The position numbers and the translations under genes were made by a program. Positions 55,218 to 64,000 of a DNA stretch of 64,000 nt are shown here, piece by piece (positions within the stretch are counted from its first letter, which is position 1; each line of letters begins with the position of its first letter). The notes under the pieces are model-generated. The model ran no database searches and was not told the DNA's origin. It was given only the letters and a program-made list of their open reading frames with translations. Source of the DNA: Prunus persica (lineage: Eukaryota > Streptophyta > Magnoliopsida > Rosales > Rosaceae); assembly GCF_000346465.2 (NCBI RefSeq), contig NC_034009.1, forward strand, positions 16,627,741 to 16,691,740, in the 5' to 3' direction.

Positions 55218-58200
55218 ATGGTCCAGACCAGATCAGGAACTGCACAGATTGTACAATTTGATCCAGAACCAGAGCGCACACTGCATAGACAGCGAAGAGA
55301 AGTTATTTGGGCTTGGGACTGTTCACTGCAGGGCACTTTTTTGCAGAATTTGTTTGCAAACGAGAGTAACATGGCGTTAGAATTACCTGCGGCAGGTAGA
55401 CCACTCAGGGAGTCATTGGAAGCCCGTGCCACTGATGTTCCCAATTGCATTGTGTATCCTGAACAAGAAGAGGGTGATTCGTTCGAGATCAGGCACCATA
55501 TGCTTGAAATTCTACCTACTTTTCGGGGATTGCCTAATGAAGATGCAAACATACATATTGCAAAATTTATTGTGGGTTGCAAGAATATTTTGATTAGGGG
55601 TTTTTCTGCTGAGGCTATTAAGTTACGTCTTTTCCCTTTCACTTTGAAGGACAAGGCAGAAACTTGGTTATTCACTCTACCAGCTAATAGCATTACTACT
55701 TGGCAGCAGTTACACACAAAATTCCTGAACAAATATTATCCAGCATCCAAGACATTGAATTACAAGAGGGAGATTTTGACATTCACACAGAAGCCCAATG
55801 AAGAGTTTCATGAAGCGTGGGAGAGATATACAGAGATGTACATAAAGTGTCCACATGTCAAAATTGATTCAGATACACAAATGAATATTTTCTTTGATGG
55901 GCTTAATCCTACATCTAAGAGCCATGTGAATGCATCAGCTGGAGGATCATTGTCAAATAAATCTGCAAGAGAGGCATTTGAACTGTTTGATATGATGGCT
56001 ACAGAATCTCAGCAATGGACAGCAGAACATTCACAGAAAAGGGGCATTTTTGAGTTATCAGTAGGTTCTCCCAACATGTCTGCACAAATGGAAAAAATGG
56101 ATAAGAAAATTGATGCAAAGTTTGATATGCTTCTACAACATATAGCAGGTTCTACACAGCAGCCACCTACATCAATAGTTTGCACTATATGCAGTATGGC
56201 TACACATGACATAATGGGCTGCCCACATAGAGACTCTTACCCAGAGCTTGTTGAACAACATGTCAATATGATGAACAGCTATCAAAGGCCTAGGAATGAT
56301 GCATATGCAACTCATTACAATCCTGGATGGAGGGATCACCCTAATTTCAAATGGGGTGACAATCAGACTAATGCCAAACCATTCCAGCATGCACAAAAAC
56401 CTTTTGTTCCCTCCAAACCATCTCTGGAAGATCAACTTGCTAAACTGGCAGCAACAACTCAATCATTCATCGAGGGCAACAATCAAAGATTTCAAAATGT
56501 TGAAGCATCAATTAAAAGTTTGGAGCAACAATTTGGACAGCTAGCTACACAGATTTCAGACAGAGAAAAGGGCAAATTTCCTAGTCAAACAATTCCTAAT
56601 CCAAATGGACGTGAAGATTGCAAAGTTGTTCGAACTTTACGATGTGGAAAAAGCTATGACAATCGTGAAAATAGCATTGAAAAGGAGCAGCAAACAGTGG
56701 AGGATAATACAGAAAATTTTGCAGCAGCAAAACCTGCCAAACCTGCAGAAAAACATAATTTGGTAGATCTAGAAACTGTTCCAAAACAAGTTCCTGAGCG
56801 TGTTTATGAGGCCCCAATTCCATATCCAGAACGTTTGAAGCCTAAAGCAAAAGATCAGCAACTCAAGGACTTTATGCAGACATTATCCAAGGTTCAGATC
56901 AACATTCCCTTACTGGATGCAATCAAGAAAATTCCATCATATGCCAAATTTTTGAAGGAAGTTTGCAGCAGCAAAAAGAAGCTTTCAGATTTGGAAAAAG
57001 TTATTTTGACAGAACAGTGCAGTGCAGTTTTGCTACACAAATTACCACCTAAGAAAAAAGATCCAGGGAGTTTTAATATTTCTTGCACTATTGGAAATTC
57101 TAATTTTAAAAGTGCTTTAATTGATTTGGGTGCAAGTATTAATTTGATGCCTTTTTCTGTTTTTCAGCGATTGGGGCAAGGAGATTTAAAGCCTACATCA
57201 ATTATACTTCAACTAGCTGACCGTTCAATCACTTATCCAAGAGGTGTTATTGAAGATCTAATTATTAAGGTTGATGATCTTTATCTACCGGCAGATTTTG
57301 TGGTTTTAGACATGGATGAAGACCTTCAAACACCTATTATTTTAGGGAGGCCGTTTATGGCAACAGCTAGGACCTTAATTGATGTGGAAGCTGGAACATT
57401 GACTTTACGGGTTCAAGACCAATCTGTGGTGTTTAATTTGTTTGAGGCAGCAAAACGTCCTGCTGAACAGCAAGATTGTATGCGTATTGACATGGTAGAC
57501 AGTATGGTGCATGACAGATTTTGTGCTAATTCAAAAACAGATCAGTTGCTGCATGTTTTACAGGGGGAACTTGAGACAGATTCTGAAGATGAAGGTGTTC
57601 ATGAGTACATACACGCATTGAACAGTCTGCCCACAGTGTTGCCAAAATTTAGGAATGTGTATGAGAGTTTAGGGGAGCCCAAACAGCCCCTTAAACCTTC
57701 CAGACAACAGCCGCCAAAATTGGAGCTGAAGCCTTTACCACAACATCTTAAATATGCATATTTAGGAGCTGCAGAGACGCTGCCAGTTATAATTGCAGCA
57801 GATTTAACACTGACAGAGGAGGATAAATTGCTTCGTGTATTGAGAAAATATCAAGATGCATTGGGATGGACAATTGCGGACATCAAGGGAATCAGCCCAG
57901 CACTATGTATGCACAGAATATTAATGGAAGACGACGTAAAGCCAACAGTTGATGCTCAACGCCGCCTTAACCCAATTATGAAAGAGGTGGTTAGAACAGA
58001 GGTTATGAAATTACTTGATGCAGGTATGATTTATCCTATTTCTGACAGTAAATGGGTTAGCCCGACTCAAGTTGTGCCTAAACGGACCGGTATTACAGTG
58101 GTGAAAAATGATGATAATGAGTTAGTTCCTACACGATTGACTACGGGTTGGAGAATGTGTGTAGATTATCGGAAGCTTAACACAGGGACGAGAAAAGACC

Positions 58201-59651
58201 ATTTTCCATTGCCTTTTATTGACCAGATGTTAGAAAGGTTGGCTGGGCGGGCTTTTTACTGTTTTCTTGATGGGTATTCTGGGTATAATCAGATTCCAAT
58301 CGCACCAGAGGATCAAGAGAAGACTACTTTCACTTGTCCATTTGGTACTTACGCTTATCGGAGGATGCCATTCGGATTATGCAATGCACCTGCTACGTTT
58401 CAACGTTGTATGATGAGTATTTTTTTTGGCTTGGTCGAAAATATTGTGGAAGTTTTTATGGATGATTTTTCTGTTTTTGGGGATTCATATGATCAGTGCT
58501 TACAGAATTTATCATTAGTTCTTCAGAGATGTCAAGCGACAAATTTAGTGCTAAACTGGGAAAAGTGTCATTTCATGGTTGAACAGGGAATTGTCTTGGG
58601 TCATTCAATTTCTAGCAAAGGCATCGAGGTTGACAAGGCAAAGATTGAAGTTATTGCAAAGCTGCCACCTCCTACATCAATAAAAGGTGTGAGGTCCTTC
58701 TTAGGACACGCAGGTTTTTATCGTCGGTTCATCAAGGATTTCTCCAAGATTAGTCGACCTTTGTGCACTTTATTGGCTAAGGATGCACCATTTAATTTTG
58801 ATAAGGCCTGTTTAGAAGCATTCAACAAGTTGAAAGCACTCCTAACTTCGGCACCCATCATTGCTGCACCAAATTGGGATTTACCATTTGAACTAATGTG
58901 TGATGCGTCAGATTATGCTGTCGGGGCAGTTTTAGGGCAGCGAAAAGATAAGCTTCCCCATGTCATCTATTATGCAAGTCGTACTCTCAATGATGCACAG
59001 CTTAACTATGCAACTACAGAGAAGGAATTGTTGGCAGTTGTGTTCGCACTAGAGAAATTTCGGTCTTATTTGGTTGGGGCTAAAATAATTGTCTATACAG
59101 ATCATGCTGCACTTAAATACTTGTTGTCTAAGAAGGATGCAAAGCCTAGATTGATTCGTTGGGTTCTCTTACTTCAAGAATTTGACTTAGAGATTAAAGA
59201 CAAGAAGGGCAGTGAGAATGTTGTGGCTGATCATTTATCTAGATTAATTATTCCAGCAGCTACAGAGGCAGATTCTCTACCATTGAGTGAAAGTTTCCCA
59301 GATGAACAGCTATTTGCTGTCAAAATTGACACACCTTGGTTTGCAGATATTGTCAATTATTTGGCTAAGGGTGTGGTGCATCCAGATTTTTCCTACCAGC
59401 AGAAAAAGAAGTTTTTATTTGATGTAAAGCACTATTTCTGGGATGAACCGTACTTATACAAGTATTGTGCAGACCAGATTATTCGCAGGTGTATTCCGGA
59501 GGTTGAACAGGAAAGTGTTTTAAAGTTTGCTCATCACTACGCTTGTGGAGGACATTTTGGGCAGAAAAGGACAGCAGAGAAAATCCTACAGAGTGGGTTA
59601 TTTTGGCCAACACTTTTTAGAGATTCACAGAATTGGTGCAAAGGCATGTGA
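55218..59651 (+). CDS. Gypsy gag-protease-reverse transcriptase-RNase H polyprotein, ends early in integrase
   Basis: First ATG 55218 ([10 protein letters not shown]); upstream in-frame sequence has only a TTG. Gag core with [20 protein letters not shown] and a zinc knuckle of C-x2-C-x4-H-x4-C type ([14 protein letters not shown]). Protease with [10 protein letters not shown] and [12 protein letters not shown]. Reverse transcriptase with [21 protein letters not shown] and the FMDDFSVFG active site. RNase H with [28 protein letters not shown] and [11 protein letters not shown]. Integrase begins with a [10 protein letters not shown] zinc-finger half and then stops at GM because of an extra G near 59642. 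Acts in virus-like particles for reverse transcription of element RNA. Confidence 0.9.
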   Translation: MVQTRSGTAQIVQFDPEPERTLHRQRREVIWAWDCSLQGTFLQNLFANESNMALELPAAGRPLRESLEARATDVPNCIVYPEQEEGDSFEIRHHMLEILPTFRGLPNEDANIHIAKFIVGCKNILIRGFSAEAIKLRLFPFTLKDKAETWLFTLPANSITTWQQLHTKFLNKYYPASKTLNYKREILTFTQKPNEEFHEAWERYTEMYIKCPHVKIDSDTQMNIFFDGLNPTSKSHVNASAGGSLSNKSAREAFELFDMMATESQQWTAEHSQKRGIFELSVGSPNMSAQMEKMDKKIDAKFDMLLQHIAGSTQQPPTSIVCTICSMATHDIMGCPHRDSYPELVEQHVNMMNSYQRPRNDAYATHYNPGWRDHPNFKWGDNQTNAKPFQHAQKPFVPSKPSLEDQLAKLAATTQSFIEGNNQRFQNVEASIKSLEQQFGQLATQISDREKGKFPSQTIPNPNGREDCKVVRTLRCGKSYDNRENSIEKEQQTVEDNTENFAAAKPAKPAEKHNLVDLETVPKQVPERVYEAPIPYPERLKPKAKDQQLKDFMQTLSKVQINIPLLDAIKKIPSYAKFLKEVCSSKKKLSDLEKVILTEQCSAVLLHKLPPKKKDPGSFNISCTIGNSNFKSALIDLGASINLMPFSVFQRLGQGDLKPTSIILQLADRSITYPRGVIEDLIIKVDDLYLPADFVVLDMDEDLQTPIILGRPFMATARTLIDVEAGTLTLRVQDQSVVFNLFEAAKRPAEQQDCMRIDMVDSMVHDRFCANSKTDQLLHVLQGELETDSEDEGVHEYIHALNSLPTVLPKFRNVYESLGEPKQPLKPSRQQPPKLELKPLPQHLKYAYLGAAETLPVIIAADLTLTEEDKLLRVLRKYQDALGWTIADIKGISPALCMHRILMEDDVKPTVDAQRRLNPIMKEVVRTEVMKLLDAGMIYPISDSKWVSPTQVVPKRTGITVVKNDDNELVPTRLTTGWRMCVDYRKLNTGTRKDHFPLPFIDQMLERLAGRAFYCFLDGYSGYNQIPIAPEDQEKTTFTCPFGTYAYRRMPFGLCNAPATFQRCMMSIFFGLVENIVEVFMDDFSVFGDSYDQCLQNLSLVLQRCQATNLVLNWEKCHFMVEQGIVLGHSISSKGIEVDKAKIEVIAKLPPPTSIKGVRSFLGHAGFYRRFIKDFSKISRPLCTLLAKDAPFNFDKACLEAFNKLKALLTSAPIIAAPNWDLPFELMCDASDYAVGAVLGQRKDKLPHVIYYASRTLNDAQLNYATTEKELLAVVFALEKFRSYLVGAKIIVYTDHAALKYLLSKKDAKPRLIRWVLLLQEFDLEIKDKKGSENVVADHLSRLIIPAATEADSLPLSESFPDEQLFAVKIDTPWFADIVNYLAKGVVHPDFSYQQKKKFLFDVKHYFWDEPYLYKYCADQIIRRCIPEVEQESVLKFAHHYACGGHFGQKRTAEKILQSGLFWPTLFRDSQNWCKGM

Positions 59652-60627
59652 TAGGTGTCAAAGGGTCGGCAATCAATCCAGAAGGAATGAGATGCCCCAG
59701 CAAAGTATCCTAATTGTTGAACTATTTGATGTTTGGGGTATTGATTTCATGGGACCATTCCCATCTTCTAATGGGCACCAATATATTTTAGTGGCTGTGG
59801 AATATGTTTCAAAATGGGTCGAGGCCATTGCAGCACCAACTAATCAAGGATCAGTGGTCCTGAAGTTCCTCCAGGGGGTTATATTTCCACGTTTTGGAAT
59901 ACCGCGTGTTATTCTTAGTGATGGGGGGAAGCATTTTATTAATAAACCATTTGCTAACCTATTGGCAAAATATGGGATTCATCATCGCGTGGCTACACCA
60001 TACCACCCACAGACATCTGGTCAAGTTGAAGTTTCAAACAGAGAAATAAAGCGTATTTTGGAGAAAACAGTGAGCTCTACACGCAAGGATTGGAGTTTCA
60101 AACTCAATGATGCTTTGTGGGCATACAGGACAGCTTATAAAACTCCTATTGGGATGTCACCATTCCGACTTGTTTATGGGAAAGCCTGTCATCTACCTAT
60201 GGAGTTGGAGCATAAAGCTTACTGGGCCATTAAAGAGTTAAATTTTGCATATGACTCAGCTGGGGAAAAGCGGAAATTGCAGTTAAATGAGCTAGAGGAA
60301 ATTCGTCAAGGTGCTTATGATAGTTCTCGCATCTACAAGGAAAGAACTAAGGCATTTCATGACAGTCAAATTTTACGGAAGGAATTTCAGCCAGGGCAAA
60401 AGGTTCTGTTATTTAGTTCAAGGCTCAAGTTGTTTCCAGGGAAATTAAAATCTCGCTGGACTGGACCCTACCTAGTGACTCAAGTTTTTCCTCATGGAGC
60501 AGTTCAAATCACTAATGAAGATAAAGGCAACACGTTCAAGGTGAATGGTCATAGGCTGAAACCCTACGTGGAGACACCCTTTGACATTGCAGCCGAGTCT
60601 TTGACTCTGAAGGAACCAGTGATTTGA
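59646..60627 (+). pseudogene. Integrase remainder in shifted frame
   Basis: From just after the frameshift the frame with [10 protein letters not shown] (second half of the zinc finger) continues with the DDE core: Asp in [10 protein letters not shown], Asp in ILSDGGKHF and Glu in [11 protein letters not shown], then the C-terminal part with [16 protein letters not shown]. It ends at a stop at 60625-60627. It is open throughout, but separated from the upstream pol frame by a single-base insertion, so this copy makes no full-length integrase unless ribosomes shift frame. No slippery site was obvious. Confidence 0.85.
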
Positions 60628-61100
60628 CCACCAGGCTTCTGCAAAGTCTAGCTACAGACTTAAAATAGCGCGCTTATTGGGAGGCAACCCAATTTTTCTA
60701 AACTCTTTACTTCTTTTATTTTCAAGACAAAAAAAAAAACAAAAAAACAAAAAACAAAATTGTTGTTTTTCTTTCTTTCTATTCCTAACACATCATTGAC
60801 TCAACGCAGGCCGTTTATGACTCAATGCAGGACACAACCATCATCAGCAAGCATCAAAAACAGAAAATCCTATACTGGAATCTTGCACCCAGTAGCAGCT
60901 GGAATCTTGCACCCAGCAGCAGCTGGAATCATGCACCCAACAGCAATCCTATATTACCATCACCACATCTACACTATACTAGAAGTTAAAGCAATTCACA
61001 TGAGCTCGAGCTCACTCGAAGATGCAAGTTTGGGGGAAGCTGTTGCGGATCCAGCACATAGATATAATTTTGAGAAGTTAATTTTTGCAACTTAGTTTAC
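60628..61100 (+). repeat. Region after pol with 24-bp triplet repeat and first polypurine-like motif
   Basis: GGGAGGCAACCCAA at about 60680 is a phrase common in Athila/Tat elements. Three 24-bp units of GGAATCTTGCACCCAGCAGC type lie at about 60880-60952. AAGTTTGGGGG occurs at 61026-61036. A plus-strand open frame here (60760-61095) has no recognisable domain and is not called as a gene. Confidence 0.55.
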
Positions 61101-61429
61101 ATCACCAGACACCACACAATTGAGTATCGCTCTCAGAACCAACCAAAAGACACAAATCAGCAGAAATTCTCACAATCCAGAAAGACCCATGAATTAATGC
61201 AGATCTACAAAAGAAAAAGAAAAAAACTTGCAGGGATTCGATATTATACCTGCTCCCAACTTGAAGATTGACTTGCTTGCTGAAATCCACCAACAGACGG
61301 GGATGAGTATCTCAGAACAAGGCAACGAAGTCTGCAATAATCACTTTTGCTCTTAATTACTTTCAACACAACAATACCCACACTGTGACCCAGTTATGAG
61401 CACAACGCGAAGCTTACCATTAACCAAGC

Positions 61430-61951
61430 TCAGGAACTACGAGTGTATGTGGTGTTGGGGTTGAACTCCGTCTGGGTCAGCTCATCTGAGTCGTTGGGGT
61501 CAAAGTTGGGACGGATCTCGGTGAGCATCTGATTGTCTCTTCGACGACGCCGCAGCGGATGGTGATTTTGATTTTGTTGAGGGTTTTCTGGATTTGGCAC
61601 CCTCACATAGATGAACCCACACGACTCTGCTCTTGAATTCTTGCTATAGATGACAAGGGGAGAGGGTGGAGATGGATGGGTTGAAACTGAGTGACATAAA
61701 AAAAGTGTCTTTTGTGATTTACAGTCTGAGCTGAAAAGTGTCTTTTGTGATTTACAGTCTGAGCTGGGAATGGACAGAAGAGAGCCTTCTGGGCTCGGGC
61801 TAGGAGAAGGGAATCCCAGGTTATATTGTAGCTGTCGCTCATATTTGACGCAAGTGTGGACGTGGTTGAGTTGGTCAGCGCTCTTTGCATCCCGCTCGTT
61901 GAGTTGGTCAGCGCTCTTTGCATCCCGCTCCAGGTCCTGCCTTCGACTCAC
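61430..61951 (-). CDS. Antisense accessory frame of the gypsy element, unknown function
   Basis: A 173-codon antisense frame between pol and the 3' LTR. It includes two DNA-level tandem repeats: about 29 bp (DAKSADQLN twice) and about 33 bp (SDCKSQKTLF twice). The C-terminal half reads SCGFIYVRVPNPENPQQNQN, RRRRRDNQML and DPNDSDELTQTEF. Antisense extra frames in this position are known for some Tat-type plant elements, so an accessory role or a captured host 5' exon are both possible. No start-site evidence; a GC/charged composition change against the flanks is visible. Confidence 0.35.
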   Translation of the reverse strand: MSRRQDLERDAKSADQLNERDAKSADQLNHVHTCVKYERQLQYNLGFPSPSPSPEGSLLSIPSSDCKSQKTLFSSDCKSQKTLFLCHSVSTHPSPPSPLVIYSKNSRAESCGFIYVRVPNPENPQQNQNHHPLRRRRRDNQMLTEIRPNFDPNDSDELTQTEFNPNTTYTRSS

Positions 61952-63106
61952 TGCAGCGTCACCTCCACATCCCTGGTTTGTTTATTTTTTTTCTTATTTC
62001 GTTTTGGTTTTTTTTTTCCTGTTTCTGTTTTATGTTCTTTTCTTTTCTTTTTCTTTTTTATTATTATTTATTTTTCTCTCCTCATTACTTCTTTAGTTGT
62101 TTCCTTTGTTTATTTTCCACACCTTGGGGACAAAGTGTGATTTAAGTTTGGGGGTGGGAACGTAAATTTTTTATTTTTCATTTTTTGAGTCTTGTTTACA
62201 AATTTTCGTTTTTTTTCAGTCAATATCCATAGATTATTTTAAACGTTAGAACAAATGGACATGGTGAAAATCAATCCCACAGTAGAGTCTTTTCTATTTA
62301 TTGTTGCTTAGACACTAATTCATGAATTATACTTTGAAATTTGCACATCACACCAACATGGTTTTTGGGGAATGAGATTGGAATACTTACTTTTTGTCCA
62401 AGTGTGTTTTAATTTCTGTTCAATATAAATAAAGTTAGTATGTGTTATAAAGTAATAATTGCCCTCACCCGAAACTTTGCTAGTAACCGAGCCAGTCCTG
62501 CCTAATCAGCAGTGATTCTCGAGACAAAAGGTAGAGTTTTGGCATGAGGCAGGGTGGTTAGTTGGTTACGTAGCCTTTTCAGCTTGAGTTAATAAGTCCT
62601 TAGGGGTGTTCTACACCTAGTGCCCTAAAACCCGAGTGGTTTGGGAGACATTGACCTAAGTCTCGCTACACGGTTGGATCGAAAGCTTAAAGGAACCAAC
62701 ATTGCACAACCACTACTGTTACTATTTATACACCAAAAAAAAAAAAAAAAAGAAGAAAAAAAAAAGAAGAAGAAAGGGAAAATAAAAAGTGTGGAGTGTG
62801 TGAAGTATGAATAAAAGGGATGAGTGGTAAGGGTTTTAGTCGAGTCTCCATAACCATGATGGTTCACTTTACACCGAAGGAAGTTTGTGAATTCTTTTCT
62901 AATTGAGTCTAAATAGCTCAGACTCTGTGGTGGGATTACTTGGATCTATTGAAAGGATGTTCTAGTTTTTAAAATTTTCTATGGATTGCAACTTGAAGAT
63001 GGAAATTTTGTCCTAGTTAAGTGTTAGCCAGATGTCTAATCTGTTAAGTTTTTATTTGAGTCTTGTTTCGCTTGAGGACAAGCAAAAGCTAAGTTTGGGG
63101 GTATTT
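61952..63106 (+). other. Non-coding 3' region of the gypsy element with polypurine tracts
   Basis: T-rich sequence (61980-62100), a second AAGTTTGGGGG at 62144-62154, an A/G-rich run (62733-62790), and the polypurine tract at 63091-63101 that immediately precedes the 3' LTR. No gene. Confidence 0.7.
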
Positions 63107-64000
63107 TGATGGACATATTTTATATTATATATTTAACCTCATTCTTAGTATATTTTGGTTAATATTTTGGAAGAATTTTGATACTTTGAATTATATTTTC
63201 AATATAGGACTTTCGACTCTCTCTGGAGCAAAACATAATCAAATTGAGGAATTTTGGAGTAATTCCAGTTGGAGGACGTTCTTGAGTCACTTAGCTTGAT
63301 CGTATCAAAATTTCAGATCTTTCTTCCAAGCGGTTATTTTCTGGCAATAAAATAAATGAGCAGTGCGCGGTGCTGGAATAGTGACGTGTTGGGCTTTTAT
63401 TGCGTTTTTGAAGCCCAAGATGACCTCGGATGGGTTCGTGGCCTTCTAGAGAAGTGTTCAGAACATTTTTATCTTTAAAACAAGCTATCTTGGGCCAGAT
63501 TTGGAGGAGATTTGGGGCCAAAACGTGGCTGGGCAGATTTTAGGCAAATTCTCCTATTCCAATTTGGACTTTATTTCCTAGTATTATTTTACTTTAATTA
63601 GTTTCCTTGTGGGGATAGAAAAGCTGTACATTGGCAGCTAGGTTTTAAGGGGTATTTAAGCTCTTTCTCACAAGGAATTGAAGGACTCCCTTTTCACTTT
63701 TGAACTTTGCATTGTGGAGAGCAATTGCTAGGGTTTTGGGTTTTCACAACTTTCAGGTGTTTTCGTTCTTTTCTTCTTAATGATATTTCTTGGATTTCAA
63801 TTATGAGTATGCGTAACTAAATTTCTTTTGCTAGGGTGAAGCCTTGAACCTTAGCATGAATATGTGATTTTTATTTAATTGCTTATGATGAGTGCATGCG
63901 TATTTTGAATTGTTAATCACTGTTTTAAACTATCTAATTGTCTTAATGCCTGATCACCATTAGGATCTTTAGAAAAGTAATTGGATGCAATTTTGGTCGG
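63107..64000 (+). repeat. 3' LTR of the gypsy element, cut by window edge
   Basis: Matches 53590-54483 with one single-T length difference seen. The end and target duplication are not visible. Confidence 0.92.

Larger units (their letters stand above)
53590..64000 (+). mobile_element. Ty3/gypsy retrotransposon, Athila-like, right LTR cut by the window edge
   Basis: 5' LTR 53590-55049 (TGATGGACAT..CCTATCA), primer-binding site TGGCGCCGCTGCCGGGGA at 55056-55073, gag-pol (55218-60627, one frameshift), a 2.5-kb non-coding or antisense-coding region, a polypurine tract AAGTTTGGGGG at 63091 and the 3' LTR from 63107. The two LTRs look identical over the visible 894 bp, apart from one T in a run (54267-54271 against 63785), suggesting a young insertion. 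The candidate duplication on the left is ATACT (53585-53589); the right side is outside the window. The PBS and DLGAS-type protease point to the Athila/Tat group. Confidence 0.92.

Noticed and set aside
62625..62867. Minus-strand frame with a Phe run as a gene
   Set aside because: Produced by an A-rich tract in the non-coding 3' region of the gypsy element.

Overview
This is a eudicot plant nuclear window: introns with GT..AG borders, very AT-rich spacers, nested plant transposons and no bacterial-type operons. The gypsy primer-binding site, the CACTA, MULE and hAT ends and a plant-type 26S proteasome RPN6 fragment all fit a flowering plant. The repeats remind me of Rosaceae (Prunus/Malus type), but that is an impression, not a result. 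I see no intact ordinary host gene. The window is a repeat-dense block built on an older landscape of small, decaying, related genes.

Layout: 1-3592 is the right part of an old CACTA element with a broken PTTA-type gene. 3593-7090 holds a gag-proximal fragment, a MITE (5147-5820) and a broken MULE N-terminal fragment. 7079-8790 holds two tandem copies of a small-protein gene family that recurs near 12.8, 17.7, 18.8, 33.9, 35.4 and 38.3 kb. 9287-12596 is a shrunken CACTA relative carrying a hAT MITE (10155-10730, 8-bp target duplication). 13601-17140 is a 3.5-kb solo LTR with TG..CA ends and target duplication CTTAA. 20254-33499 is a complete 13.2-kb CACTA element (target duplication AAG) with two genes and a captured RPN6 fragment. 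35605-37485 is a reversed, truncated LTR of the same family as the solo LTR. 39018-48939 is a 9.9-kb MULE (9-bp target duplication) with divergent Ulp1-protease and MURA transposase genes; its empty site survives near 19.52 kb. 50.7-52.2 kb holds a CACTA end remnant and a MITE dimer. 52976-53589 is the start of a Ty1/copia element, interrupted by an Athila-like Ty3/gypsy element (53590 to beyond 64000).

How the parts work together: the CACTA encodes a TNP2 transposase with an intact reading frame plus an accessory gene whose Ulp1-like protease part has lost its catalytic core. The MULE encodes a seemingly complete Ulp1-type protease plus a transposase with one frameshift. The gypsy element has one frameshift in integrase. 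Many other copies are non-autonomous remains.

Most interesting: (i) two related LTRs carry, at comparable positions, tandem arrays of hairpins whose loop sequence is conserved within each array while the stems change but stay self-complementary; (ii) the RPN6 fragment inside the CACTA; (iii) a 17-bp near-palindrome dispersed through introns and ends of the MULE, paralleled by CGACGG/ACGTCG motifs in the CACTA introns. All similarity statements come from reading by eye; no alignment or database search was run.
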